In this document: one piece after another, positions 1-4,649 of the stretch | How positions within the stretch are numbered: position 1 is the stretch's first letter | Layout: each line of letters begins with the position of its first letter | NCBI GenBank assembly: GCA_031284385.1 | Contig: JAISZZ010000132.1 | Coordinates: 1-8,004 of the forward strand | Direction of reading: 5' to 3' | DNA length: 8,004 nt | Source: Treponema sp. | GTDB taxonomy: Bacteria > Spirochaetota > Spirochaetia > Treponematales > Breznakiellaceae | The notes under the pieces: model-generated | The model's input: only the letters and a program-made list of their open reading frames with translations | The model's database searches: none | What the model was told of the DNA's origin: nothing | Program-made: the position numbers and the translations under genes

Positions 1-291
1 ACTTACTTGAACATCGGCTTTGGCGCTCGCGGCGCGTATCATTTCAATTTTATAGAAAAACTGGATGTCTATGCCGGACTCACGTTAGGCTACGTTATCC
101 AATCGGCGGTCGTTACATACGGCAGCGCTTGGGATAACATTCCAAAAACTGATTACCCCGCCACTTCGTTTTTTCTGTTCGGCGTTAATATAGGCGCACG
201 GTATTTCTTTACAAATAATATCGGCGCATATCTGGAGCTTGGATACAGCGGTTTACAGGTTGCAAGCGTAGGCTTATCGGTGAAATTTTAA
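1..291 (+). CDS. Outer-membrane beta-barrel protein, C-terminal part
   Basis: The frame is open from the left edge of the window and ends with TAA at 289-291, leaving 96 residues of a longer protein. It shows alternating hydrophobic and polar residues with many aromatics and glycines (LDVYAGLTLGYV, FFLFGVNIGARYFF, IGAYLELGYSGL). It ends in LSVKF, and a terminal phenylalanine in a last amphipathic strand is the usual recognition signal for the BAM outer-membrane assembly machinery. This matches the last strands of a small OmpW/Opa-like (OMP_b-brl type) barrel. The TTG at position 7 is not taken as the start because the frame is open before it. Function beyond outer-membrane location cannot be read. 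The family assignment is an inference from composition and the C-terminal signature. Confidence 0.7.
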   Translation, partial: TYLNIGFGARGAYHFNFIEKLDVYAGLTLGYVIQSAVVTYGSAWDNIPKTDYPATSFFLFGVNIGARYFFTNNIGAYLELGYSGLQVASVGLSVKF

Positions 292-328
292 TGCCGCAAG
301 CCATGTAAATAGCCGGCGCATATTCGAA

Positions 329-366
329 ATCCCCGTTCATCCATGCCTTATTAGGTGCGCGGGGAT
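329..366. repeat. Inverted repeat after the beta-barrel gene
   Basis: ATCCCCG (329-335) and CGGGGAT (360-366) are perfect 7-bp arms around a 24-nt loop, starting 37 nt after the barrel stop codon. It may help end transcription or protect the 3' end, but there is no T-tract, so it is not called a terminator. Confidence 0.35.
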
Positions 367-380
367 GCCCCTGATTGGCT

Positions 381-444
381 CCAACGCTTGAGCGTTTGGC
401 TCAACGCTTGCGCGTTGAGCTTAGGAGTTTGCGGCGCAAACTCC
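381..444. repeat. Cluster of three adjacent palindromes
   Basis: Three hairpin-forming palindromes lie nearly end to end. The first is a near-perfect CAACGCT/AGCGTTTG pair (381-399). The second is GCTCAACGC (399-407) with GCGTTGAGC (412-420) around a TTGC loop. The third is GGAGTTTGC (424-432) with GCAAACTCC (436-444) around GGC. The last two are perfect 9-bp arms. This looks like a REP-type palindrome cluster. No coding frame here is convincing. Confidence 0.6.
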
Positions 445-478
445 AGCCATTGTTGACGGGCCGGCGGCGTTTAGGCGG

Positions 479-584
479 CGGATTGGGGGGTGGCGGAATA
501 CCGCGCTTGCGCGGGATGGAGACAGGGGGGCGCGTCGATGATGCCCCTATGTGCCGAAGGCGGTATGGAAATAGCGCCCCCCTT
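479..584 (+). repeat. Dispersed structured element, copy 1
   Basis: A 106-bp segment recurs in the same orientation at 4505-4627. Shared blocks are CGGATTGGGGGGTGGCGGA at the left end, TGGAGACAGGGGGGCGCG in the middle and GTATGGAAATAGCGCCCCCC at the right end. Inside is a perfect 10-bp inverted repeat, AGGGGGGCGC (524-533) with GCGCCCCCCT (574-583). A hairpin CCGCGC-TT-GCGCGG (501-514) has a different but still fully paired stem in copy 2. No reading frame is conserved between the copies, so this is a non-coding repeat, REP- or MITE-like, or a transcribed structured RNA. Confidence 0.75.
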
Positions 585-637
585 TGTAATGAAGAATGAA
601 ACGTGAAGACCTAGCAAATAGCACGGACTATAATTGA

Positions 638-670
638 CATACCCGCGTATGTTAAAGCCTCTGGGGTATG
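638..670 (+). repeat. Overlapping alternative hairpins
   Basis: CATACCC (638-644) can pair with GGGTATG (664-670). Its first five bases, CATAC, can instead pair with GTATG at 647-651. The two structures exclude each other. They lie about 130 nt upstream of the start of the 802-1044 gene, but there is no proof that this stretch is transcribed with it. Confidence 0.35.
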
Positions 671-675
671 CTACC

Positions 676-723
676 GCGTAGCGGACTTTAAACCCGCTGG
701 CGTAGCGGACTTTAAACCCGCTG
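676..723. repeat. 24-bp tandem repeat, two copies
   Basis: Two identical, directly adjacent 24-bp units occupy 676-699 and 700-723, each beginning GCGTAGCGGACTTTAAACCC. Each unit contains a broken palindrome AGCGG..TTTAAA..CCGCT. CCGCT of the first unit can also pair with AGCGG of the second. There are no spacers, so this is a simple tandem duplication and not a CRISPR. Confidence 0.8.
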
Positions 724-734
724 GCGGGGCGGGA

Positions 735-763
735 TTGACAAAAATGTTAGCGGGGGCTACCTT
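735..763 (+). promoter_or_regulatory. Possible promoter for the 802-1044 gene
   Basis: A perfect -35 hexamer TTGACA (735-740) is followed after 17 nt by TACCTT (758-763), a weak -10 match (3 of 6). It lies about 40 nt upstream of the start codon. The -35 is strong but the -10 is poor, so the call is tentative. Confidence 0.35.
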
Positions 764-766
764 AAT

Positions 767-788
767 AGTAAGTTTGGTTTTACTTACT
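767..788 (+). promoter_or_regulatory. Hairpin just before the ribosome binding site
   Basis: AGTAAGT (767-773) and ACTTACT (782-788) form perfect 7-bp arms with an 8-nt loop, ending 2 nt before the GGAGG ribosome binding site at 791-795. In a transcript this could protect the leader or affect ribosome access. No regulator is evident. Confidence 0.35.
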
Positions 789-801
789 CTGGAGGATAGA
801 A

Positions 802-1044
802 ATGCGTAAAACATTAGCCATAACGGTATTGGCTCTATTTGTAGGACAGGCGGTGATACTGCCGCTTTTTGCGGATGCCGGGTTTTGGGAAGCGAAAGAG
901 CGGGAGATGCGCCTTGAACTGAGCGAGGCGTATTACCGCTTCGTGGCCGGCGGCATGGAGGAGGCGCGCGCGCTGATAGACAAGGTTTACGCTGCGCGGT
1001 GCTACTTTAATGCGAATGTCAACAAAGTTGACACATTTGCGTAA
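802..1044 (+). pseudogene. Secreted protein, probably truncated by repeats
   Basis: An 80-codon frame starts at an ATG with a strong GGAGG site 6 nt upstream (791-795). Residues 1 to about 25 form a signal peptide (basic MRK, a hydrophobic stretch, then FADA before the mature part). The mature start FWEAKEREMRLELSEAYY and the following GGMEEARALIDKVY look like a genuine helical exported domain. They recall the N-terminal periplasmic part of spirochaete FTR1-type iron permeases, but this is only a loose resemblance. After about residue 68 the sequence (CYFNANVNKVDTFA) is encoded by a dispersed repeat also present at 3223-3285. The true C-terminus therefore seems lost. A short protein of this length may still be made. 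The next 200 bp hold another frame (to 1262) that could be displaced 3' coding sequence. Confidence 0.55.
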
Positions 1045-1054
1045 TGCAATGAGC
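1011..1054. repeat. GTTGACA hairpin element, copy 1
   Basis: This 44-bp element is shared with 3223-3285: TGCGAATG, a GTCAAC-N3-GTTGAC palindrome, ACACATTTGC, then AATGNAATGAGC. TGTCAAC (1017-1023) pairs with GTTGACA (1027-1033). GCGAATG pairs with CATTTGC around it with one wobble, if TCAAC/GTTGA are used as the inner stem with a 2-nt bulge. It overlaps the end of the truncated secreted-protein frame and supplies its stop codon. Confidence 0.65.
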
Positions 1055-1129
1055 TTGGCTCCTTATGGCAACGCTGATGCGCCAGCTATACTGGCGAGGC
1101 CTCAAGTTAATCAGCGTTGCCCTAGCCAA
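1055..1129. repeat. AACGCTGAT junction element, copy 1
   Basis: The left arm TATGGCAACGCTGAT (1064-1078) pairs with ATCAGCGTTGCCCTA (1110-1124) with one mismatch. TTGGCT (1055-1060) and AGCCAA (1124-1129) extend it. Inside is a second perfect hairpin, CGCCAG-CTATA-CTGGCG. A homologous element lies at 3430-3490. The two copies differ at paired positions in ways that keep pairing. The element lies between the convergent 802-1044 and 1264-2220 genes. Confidence 0.7.
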
Positions 1130-1262
1130 AATCAGACCATCGAGTGCCGGCATCCTCATGACAGGAGGCTTTTCCCCGGTTTATACGCAGTGGGGAGTTG
1201 CTCCGCCGCTGCAAAATTTGCCGCACAAACCCATCCGCGTAGCAGACCCGTACTGCGAATAA
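1125..1262 (+). other. Possible displaced 3' coding remnant
   Basis: After the repeat, a plus-strand frame ending at TAA 1260-1262 reads protein-like sequence (TGGFSPVYTQWGVAPPLQ, then KPIRVADPYCE). It is in a different frame from the 802-1044 gene. It could be the tail of that gene, separated by repeat insertion, or chance. No start codon with a ribosome binding site is seen. Confidence 0.2.
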
Positions 1263-1263
1263 A

Positions 1264-2220
1264 TTAATGTTTGGCATTCATAGGACGGACTCGTACCCCT
1301 ATGCAGGTGGCAACGGCGCGTTCACGGCCAATAATTCTGCCGTGTACCGGTCTATTTACCGGAAGAATTTTGCCACCGCTGCCGAAATCCAGCGCGAGAG
1401 CGCTTGAACCGCCCCCATCCATCAAAATCCCGTATTCTGCCCCCAGAGCGCGCAGCAGTAGACCGGTCTCCCGTCCGGTAGCGCCAATGCTTCCCAAACG
1501 GCGACCGTCTATAACAAGCAGATAAAGTACGCGCCCATTATCGGCTATGGCGGCTGCGCTACGCGGGTGCCGTATTTTTGTATCGACCACGCTCGCTGTC
1601 AAATCCCCGCTACTCAAAATCGAGTAAAAGCCGCCCAATGCGTGGCGGACGCTGTCAAAAACACTCGGATCGGCCTGCGAAACTATGGCGGCACGGCCTT
1701 CATTGTATAGCAACAGGCTGTCGTACCGTGGATCGGCGGCACTAACCATTCTCCCGCTGGAAATAAAAATACCGGTGAGTGTTCGCTCCTCGCCTGTTTT
1801 GTCCGAAACAGGCGAGAATGGCCCGGCATTCATAGCCGCGGCGCATCCGTATTTAGCCGCAAAACCGCTGACTGTAATTGCGGAAAGTTTTCCGGTTTTC
1901 CGGTTTTCGTCCGAATCCGGTTCGTTTACGATTATTTCTATATTTTCTGCCGTCAAATCAACGCGGATCGCCCAGAATTCTATGCGGGGATTTTTGATTT
2001 TTCCGGCGGTGAGGTAAAGCCCCTCGTTCAATTCCTGCCATTGCGGGATAAAATCTTCAATCCTCAGTGCTTCAGTATAAACACTTGAAGGTATGACGGC
2101 ACGGCTGGACATTGTGGCACAGGCCGAAACAAAAAATGAAACGAACAGGATAAAAAGCAAACATACAGACGGATTGTGCGCCGTCCGTGAAACGCGGGAG
2201 TTACTGCACCGGGAAGGCAT
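1264..2220 (-). CDS. Lipoprotein with phosphodiester glycosidase (NAGPA/DUF2233) domain
   Basis: This is a 318-residue protein. Residues 18-34 form a hydrophobic export signal ending in a lipobox VSAC, with C34 the likely lipidated residue, so the protein should be membrane-anchored on the periplasmic side or surface. Residues about 65-312 match the NAGPA family: NAGPF (131-135), a RHPRSAAAI segment (217-225), VIDGR (236-240), the hallmark MDGGGSSAL (267-275) and the closing NRPVHGRIIGRERAVAT region (289-305). Family members cleave phosphodiester-linked sugars; the bacterial substrate is generally unknown. The ATG at 2220 lies inside the 3' end of the upstream SPOR gene (20-nt overlap) and has no clear Shine-Dalgarno site, suggesting translational coupling. 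No internal start would keep the signal peptide. Confidence 0.85.
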   Translation of the reverse strand: MPSRCSNSRVSRTAHNPSVCLLFILFVSFFVSACATMSSRAVIPSSVYTEALRIEDFIPQWQELNEGLYLTAGKIKNPRIEFWAIRVDLTAENIEIIVNEPDSDENRKTGKLSAITVSGFAAKYGCAAAMNAGPFSPVSDKTGEERTLTGIFISSGRMVSAADPRYDSLLLYNEGRAAIVSQADPSVFDSVRHALGGFYSILSSGDLTASVVDTKIRHPRSAAAIADNGRVLYLLVIDGRRLGSIGATGRETGLLLRALGAEYGILMDGGGSSALALDFGSGGKILPVNRPVHGRIIGRERAVATCIGVRVRPMNAKH

Positions 2221-3190
2221 CGAACCCGCGTTTTTTTAGATTCAGGATGGTGGTTTTAAGGCTTTCATCAGCCGGTACCAGTATGAATACGGCCCAATAC
2301 GCATCACCTCCGTTTGCGCGGAGTGAAACCGATGTATTATAACCGGATGATTTAAGCCGTTTTGCCTGCGTGTCGGCATTTTCCCTGTCTTTATAGAGGC
2401 CAGCCTGCAAAACACGCGCCTCCGGTTTGGGATCCGCGGTTTTGGATACTGCCGGTTTTGAAACCGCCGGCGCAGGCTGTTTGGCAGGAGTCGCTCTACT
2501 TTGCGTTAAGCCATTATTCCCTATACCGGTTAGTTCCCTGCCGGGAAACAGGAGTCTGTAAGCAGCCGGAAGTACAGAAACAAAATTCGAACCGATTCCA
2601 TTGTTTACTAGGGAATAGGCCTCTGGACTGTTTGGAAACTCTGTCAGTAATTTTGTTTTGTAAACATTTTTCCCGCCAACCTGCCAAAGTGTGTAATATA
2701 TTGAGGGACGGAATGAGATGTATTCGGGATCGTTAGCGACCGCCTCAAGCGAGGCTGTATTACTATTGCGGAAAGCTTCTATCTGACTGTTCAAATATAC
2801 CGCCCGTTTGGAGACATTCTTATCGTCGCGGACTGTCAACATCAGCAATTTTACTATCGCGTCCGCCTTTTCCCATTCGCCCATGGCGACATAACAGGCG
2901 GCGCTCTCCGCCAGCGCCATATCGTCCCGTTTTTCGGGGACGGAGTACGCCGCGTTTTCCCAAGCGGGCGCCGCCTTTTCAATGTCGCCGGACAGATACA
3001 ACATTCTAGCAAGCTGGGTATAAGCATCATGTCGTTCACGCGCGCTTATGGCCGCAAGCTCTAATCTTGAGGCCGCCGACCTAATCTCGTCGGCAATGAA
3101 TGAAGCGCCGGTATCCAGCGCAAACAAAGCGCCGTTAAAAACCATCGCTAGATTTGCGGCAAAAAAAAGTATCCGTTTTGTTACGTTCAT
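2201..3190 (-). CDS. Exported TPR-like protein with C-terminal SPOR domain
   Basis: This is a 329-residue protein. The start is set at the ATG at 3190 (MNVTKRILFF). The frame is open further upstream, but that part is repeat DNA reading as low-quality protein. Residues 5-25 form a signal peptide (cleavage near LFA-LD). Residues about 50-115 look like TPR helices (AYTQLARMLYLSGDIEKA, then ACYVAMGEWEKADAIV). A Pro/Ala/Lys linker (about 230-257) leads to a SPOR domain at 258-329 (RVLQAGLYKDRENADTQAKR to FDAFPVQ). SPOR domains bind glycan strands lacking stem peptides, typically at division sites, so a periplasmic role in the cell wall is likely. It overlaps the NAGPA lipoprotein gene downstream, which implies a two-gene operon. 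AGGAAA about 10 nt upstream is a modest ribosome binding site. Confidence 0.85.
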   Translation of the reverse strand: MNVTKRILFFAANLAMVFNGALFALDTGASFIADEIRSAASRLELAAISARERHDAYTQLARMLYLSGDIEKAAPAWENAAYSVPEKRDDMALAESAACYVAMGEWEKADAIVKLLMLTVRDDKNVSKRAVYLNSQIEAFRNSNTASLEAVANDPEYISFRPSIYYTLWQVGGKNVYKTKLLTEFPNSPEAYSLVNNGIGSNFVSVLPAAYRLLFPGRELTGIGNNGLTQSRATPAKQPAPAVSKPAVSKTADPKPEARVLQAGLYKDRENADTQAKRLKSSGYNTSVSLRANGGDAYWAVFILVPADESLKTTILNLKKRGFDAFPVQ

Positions 3191-3222
3191 GCTAAAGAAT
3201 TTCCTATGGAAACACTGATTTA

Positions 3223-3285
3223 TGCGAATGCATATTGCCAATTGACACGTCAACATAGTTGACACATTTGCACAATGAAATGAGC
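3223..3285. repeat. GTTGACA hairpin element, copy 2
   Basis: This is homologous to 1011-1054 but about 19 bp longer, with the extra bases between GCGAATG and the palindrome. GTCAAC (3249-3254) and GTTGAC (3258-3263) are perfect arms around ATA. It is followed by ACACATTTGC and CAATGAAATGAGC, matching copy 1. It lies just upstream of the SPOR gene and could overlap its promoter. No convincing promoter hexamer pair was found here. Confidence 0.65.
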
Positions 3286-3288
3286 AAA

Positions 3289-3425
3289 TGGACTTGTCAG
3301 GCAACCCGGTTAGTTGTCTCACCGTCTTGCAGTTTCTCAGGTTAAGAGCCTGCGAACCGAAGGTTCGACAAAACTGCATTTTTTAATGGAAGTTGTCCGG
3401 AAACTTCAGTTTATGGACAAGTCCA
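3289..3425. repeat. 137-bp structured segment with inverted-repeat ends
   Basis: TGGACTTGTC (3289-3298) and GACAAGTCCA (3416-3425) are perfect 10-bp inverted ends. Inside, TGCAGTTT (3328-3335) pairs with AAACTGCA (3371-3378). Between these are CAGG/CCTG (3338-3341 with 3349-3352) and CGAACC-GAA-GGTTCG (3353-3367). A small CAAC/GTTG hairpin is at 3302-3316. The 3' end holds the 32-nt hairpin at 3391-3422, whose right arm overlaps the right inverted end, so the two pairings compete. It separates two elements that are adjacent at 1011-1129, as an insertion would. A MITE-like element or a structured RNA are both possible. Confidence 0.55.
3391..3422. repeat. 32-nt hairpin family, copy 1
   Basis: TTGTCC (3393-3398) pairs with GGACAA (3415-3420), and AAACT (3401-3405) with AGTTT (3408-3412) around a TC loop. 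It aligns without gaps to the reverse complement of 4379-4410, with 24 of 32 positions identical. Several differences are compensatory. Confidence 0.65.
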
Positions 3426-3429
3426 ATAT

Positions 3430-3490
3430 CTAGGGTAACGCTGATACCAACTACATTGGCGCGGCCTCAAGTTAATCAGCGTTACCCTAG
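3430..3490. repeat. AACGCTGAT junction element, copy 2
   Basis: CTAGGGTAACGCTGAT (3430-3445) and ATCAGCGTTACCCTAG (3475-3490) are perfect 16-bp arms. An inner CCAA-CTACA-TTGG hairpin follows the left arm, and an unpaired GGCCTCAAGTTA stretch precedes the right arm. This is the same architecture as 1055-1129. It lies upstream of the cyclo-ligase gene. A short GTATACTATAC palindrome follows at 3491. Confidence 0.75.
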
Positions 3491-3547
3491 GTATACTATA
3501 CAGTGTTTATAAATTCAACATAAAAAATAAAATTAGGCAAGGGCTAC

Positions 3548-3598
3548 GCGGCAAATGCCGCGGCAAACGCCGCGGCAAAATGCCGCGGCATTTTGCCG
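3548..3598. repeat. GC-rich iterated palindrome before the cyclo-ligase gene
   Basis: Four 12-13-bp units of the type GCGGCAAA(A)(T/C)GCC run in tandem (3548-3597); the last has the A-run inverted to T. The last two units form a perfect 26-bp palindrome with no spacer at 3573-3598 (CGGCAAAATGCCG plus its reverse complement). The block ends 48 nt before the AAGGAG site, so it may form a very stable leader hairpin if transcribed. The AT-rich 3500-3540 stretch just before it could hold a promoter, but no hexamer pair is convincing. Confidence 0.7.
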
Positions 3599-3646
3599 GC
3601 GCGAATCCTTGCATTTTGGTAGCACCTATCGTAAAATTTACAACGC

Positions 3647-3652
3647 AAGGAG
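3647..3652 (+). promoter_or_regulatory. Ribosome binding site deciding the cyclo-ligase start
   Basis: AAGGAG lies 5 nt before the ATG at 3658. This fixes the start there and not at the in-frame ATG at 3580 inside the GC-rich palindrome. Confidence 0.85.
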
Positions 3653-3657
3653 ACTAT

Positions 3658-4260
3658 ATGACCAAAAAAGAATTACGAAAAATAATGAAACAAAAATTGA
3701 ATTCTATCCCAAAACAACAATTTTCTTATGAGGGAGGGCTTGCCGCAAAACGTTTGACCGGTACGCGGATTTGGTCTGAGTACGGACGCATCCTAATTTA
3801 TCTTTCGATGCCGGACGAGCTTGATACATCCGCGCTGCTAGAAACCGCGTTTGCGGAAGGAAAGGACGTTTACTCTCCAAAAGTGGAGACGGATACATCG
3901 ATGCGTTTTTTCAGGGTAACACGGGACGAAAGTTCGTGGATCAAAGGAGCTTTCGATATTCGGGAGCCTGCCGGACGGGAAGAGGATGTGTTCAAACCGG
4001 AGGACGGCAAAGCGCTTGTAATATCGCCCGGCCTTGCTTTCGACCGCAGCGGCAATCGTATGGGGCGCGGCAAAGGCTTTTACGACCGGTTTTACGAAAA
4101 ACTGTTCGCGGCAAGCCCAGCTTCCGCTTGCTGTGCATTCTGCCTAAATTGTCAGATAATTGACGATGTGCCGGTTGAGCAATTCGACCGAAAAGTAAAC
4201 GCTATATGTACGATGGACGAGTTCATCCAGATAACGGATTCCATTCATGCTGGAGTCTAA
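3658..4260 (+). CDS. 5-formyltetrahydrofolate cyclo-ligase (MTHFS)
   Basis: This is a 200-residue cytoplasmic enzyme, normal length for the family. It catalyses ATP-dependent conversion of 5-formyl-THF to 5,10-methenyl-THF, returning a stored folate to one-carbon metabolism. Diagnostic features are the N-terminal basic helix KKELRKIMKQKL (3-14), IREP (101-104), the signature PGLAFDRSGNRMGRGKGFYD (124-143), equivalent to the usual PG-AFD-G-R-GxGxGYYDR motif, and VPVEQFDRKV followed by AICT (171-185). The AAGGAG site supports the start. It stands alone on the plus strand, convergent with enolase. Its stop is directly followed by a long inverted-repeat block. Nothing looks broken. Confidence 0.93.
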   Translation: MTKKELRKIMKQKLNSIPKQQFSYEGGLAAKRLTGTRIWSEYGRILIYLSMPDELDTSALLETAFAEGKDVYSPKVETDTSMRFFRVTRDESSWIKGAFDIREPAGREEDVFKPEDGKALVISPGLAFDRSGNRMGRGKGFYDRFYEKLFAASPASACCAFCLNCQIIDDVPVEQFDRKVNAICTMDEFIQITDSIHAGV

Positions 4261-4375
4261 AGGAACTGTAAAAAAATAAATTGCTGTGCATTTTATTAAA
4301 TTGCTAAGCAATAAATTGCTTATGCAATAAGGAAATAACATGACCATTTGGTCATGTTATTTCCTTACAGTTCCT
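4261..4375. terminator. Hairpin block between convergent genes
   Basis: Outer 11-bp perfect arms AGGAACTGTAA (4261-4271) and TTACAGTTCCT (4365-4375) enclose further structure. The main hairpin has perfect 18-bp arms at 4329-4346 and 4349-4366 around a TT loop. Three AAATTGCT iterations precede it, two of which form TTGC-N3/4-GCAA hairpins. The outer arm shares two bases with the 18-bp hairpin. The block starts right after the cyclo-ligase stop, so it probably ends or insulates transcription between this gene and enolase. A classical U-tract is missing on the plus strand; a T-rich run exists on the minus strand. Confidence 0.5.
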
Positions 4376-4378
4376 AAG

Positions 4379-4410
4379 AGTCGTTCAAAAACTGAAGTTT
4401 TTGAACGACT
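4379..4410. repeat. 32-nt hairpin family, copy 2 (inverted orientation)
   Basis: Perfect 15-bp arms, AGTCGTTCAAAAACT (4379-4393) and AGTTTTTGAACGACT (4396-4410), flank a GA loop. The reverse complement aligns without gaps to 3391-3422. It lies between convergent genes and may add to bidirectional termination, though no T-run follows on either strand. Confidence 0.75.
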
Positions 4411-4504
4411 TCCGCACTCCCCGCCGCGTGAACGGCTGCGGTTGGTGAAGTCTCAATCTGTGTTACCTCAAAGAATCTGAGGCATCGTGATTATACATGG
4501 CTGC
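4411..4504. other. Non-coding spacer with small hairpins
   Basis: No gene is seen. A short hairpin CCTCA-N7-TGAGG lies at about 4467-4483, and a GC-rich GCCG-N6-CGGC pair at about 4423-4436. The rest is unremarkable. Confidence 0.35.
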
Positions 4505-4627
4505 CGGATTGGGGGGTGGCGGAAGACCCGCATAAGCCCGCTTGCGGGCGGCGCGGGGCTGGAGACAGGGGGGCGCGACGATAACGCGACTATATGCGAT
4601 AAAAAGTATGGAAATAGCGCCCCCCTT
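4505..4627 (+). repeat. Dispersed structured element, copy 2
   Basis: This is homologous to 479-584, with the same three conserved blocks and a 17-bp longer middle. The inverted repeat AGGGGGGCGC (4567-4576) with GCGCCCCCCT (4617-4626) is retained exactly. The small stem is GCCCGC-TT-GCGGGC (4536-4549) in place of copy 1's CCGCGC-TT-GCGCGG. An added outer CCCGC/GCGGG pair (4527-4531 with 4553-4557) encloses it. It sits 22 nt downstream of the enolase stop, so an enolase readthrough transcript would contain its complement. Confidence 0.75.
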
Positions 4628-4649
4628 CTTATAACCAGTGGCTAAAAAT

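Noticed and set aside
375..599. 74-codon plus-strand frame with many Arg, Gly and Leu
   Set aside because: It runs through the palindrome cluster and the dispersed element, has no ribosome binding site, and is not conserved in the second copy of the element.
676..723. CRISPR-like direct repeat
   Set aside because: There are only two units, immediately adjacent with no spacers and no cas genes.
3353..3378. tRNA T-arm-like GGTTCGA motif
   Set aside because: No acceptor, D or anticodon arms can be drawn around it; it is one hairpin of the 137-bp segment.
3191..3379. N-terminal extension of the SPOR protein frame
   Set aside because: The extension is encoded by repeat DNA, would bury the signal peptide, and reads as cysteine-rich nonsense; the ATG at 3190 is a better start.
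3491..3540. Promoter for the cyclo-ligase in the AT-rich stretch (TATACT, TATAAA)
   Set aside because: No -35 hexamer at acceptable spacing could be found for either -10-like box.
3580..3657. Earlier in-frame start for the cyclo-ligase
   Set aside because: It falls within the GC-rich palindrome; the ATG at 3658 has a near-ideal AAGGAG site and the family's normal N-terminus.
4329..4366. Classical rho-independent terminator
   Set aside because: The stem is strong but AT-rich and no U-tract follows on the plus strand, so only a general terminator-like role is claimed for the block.
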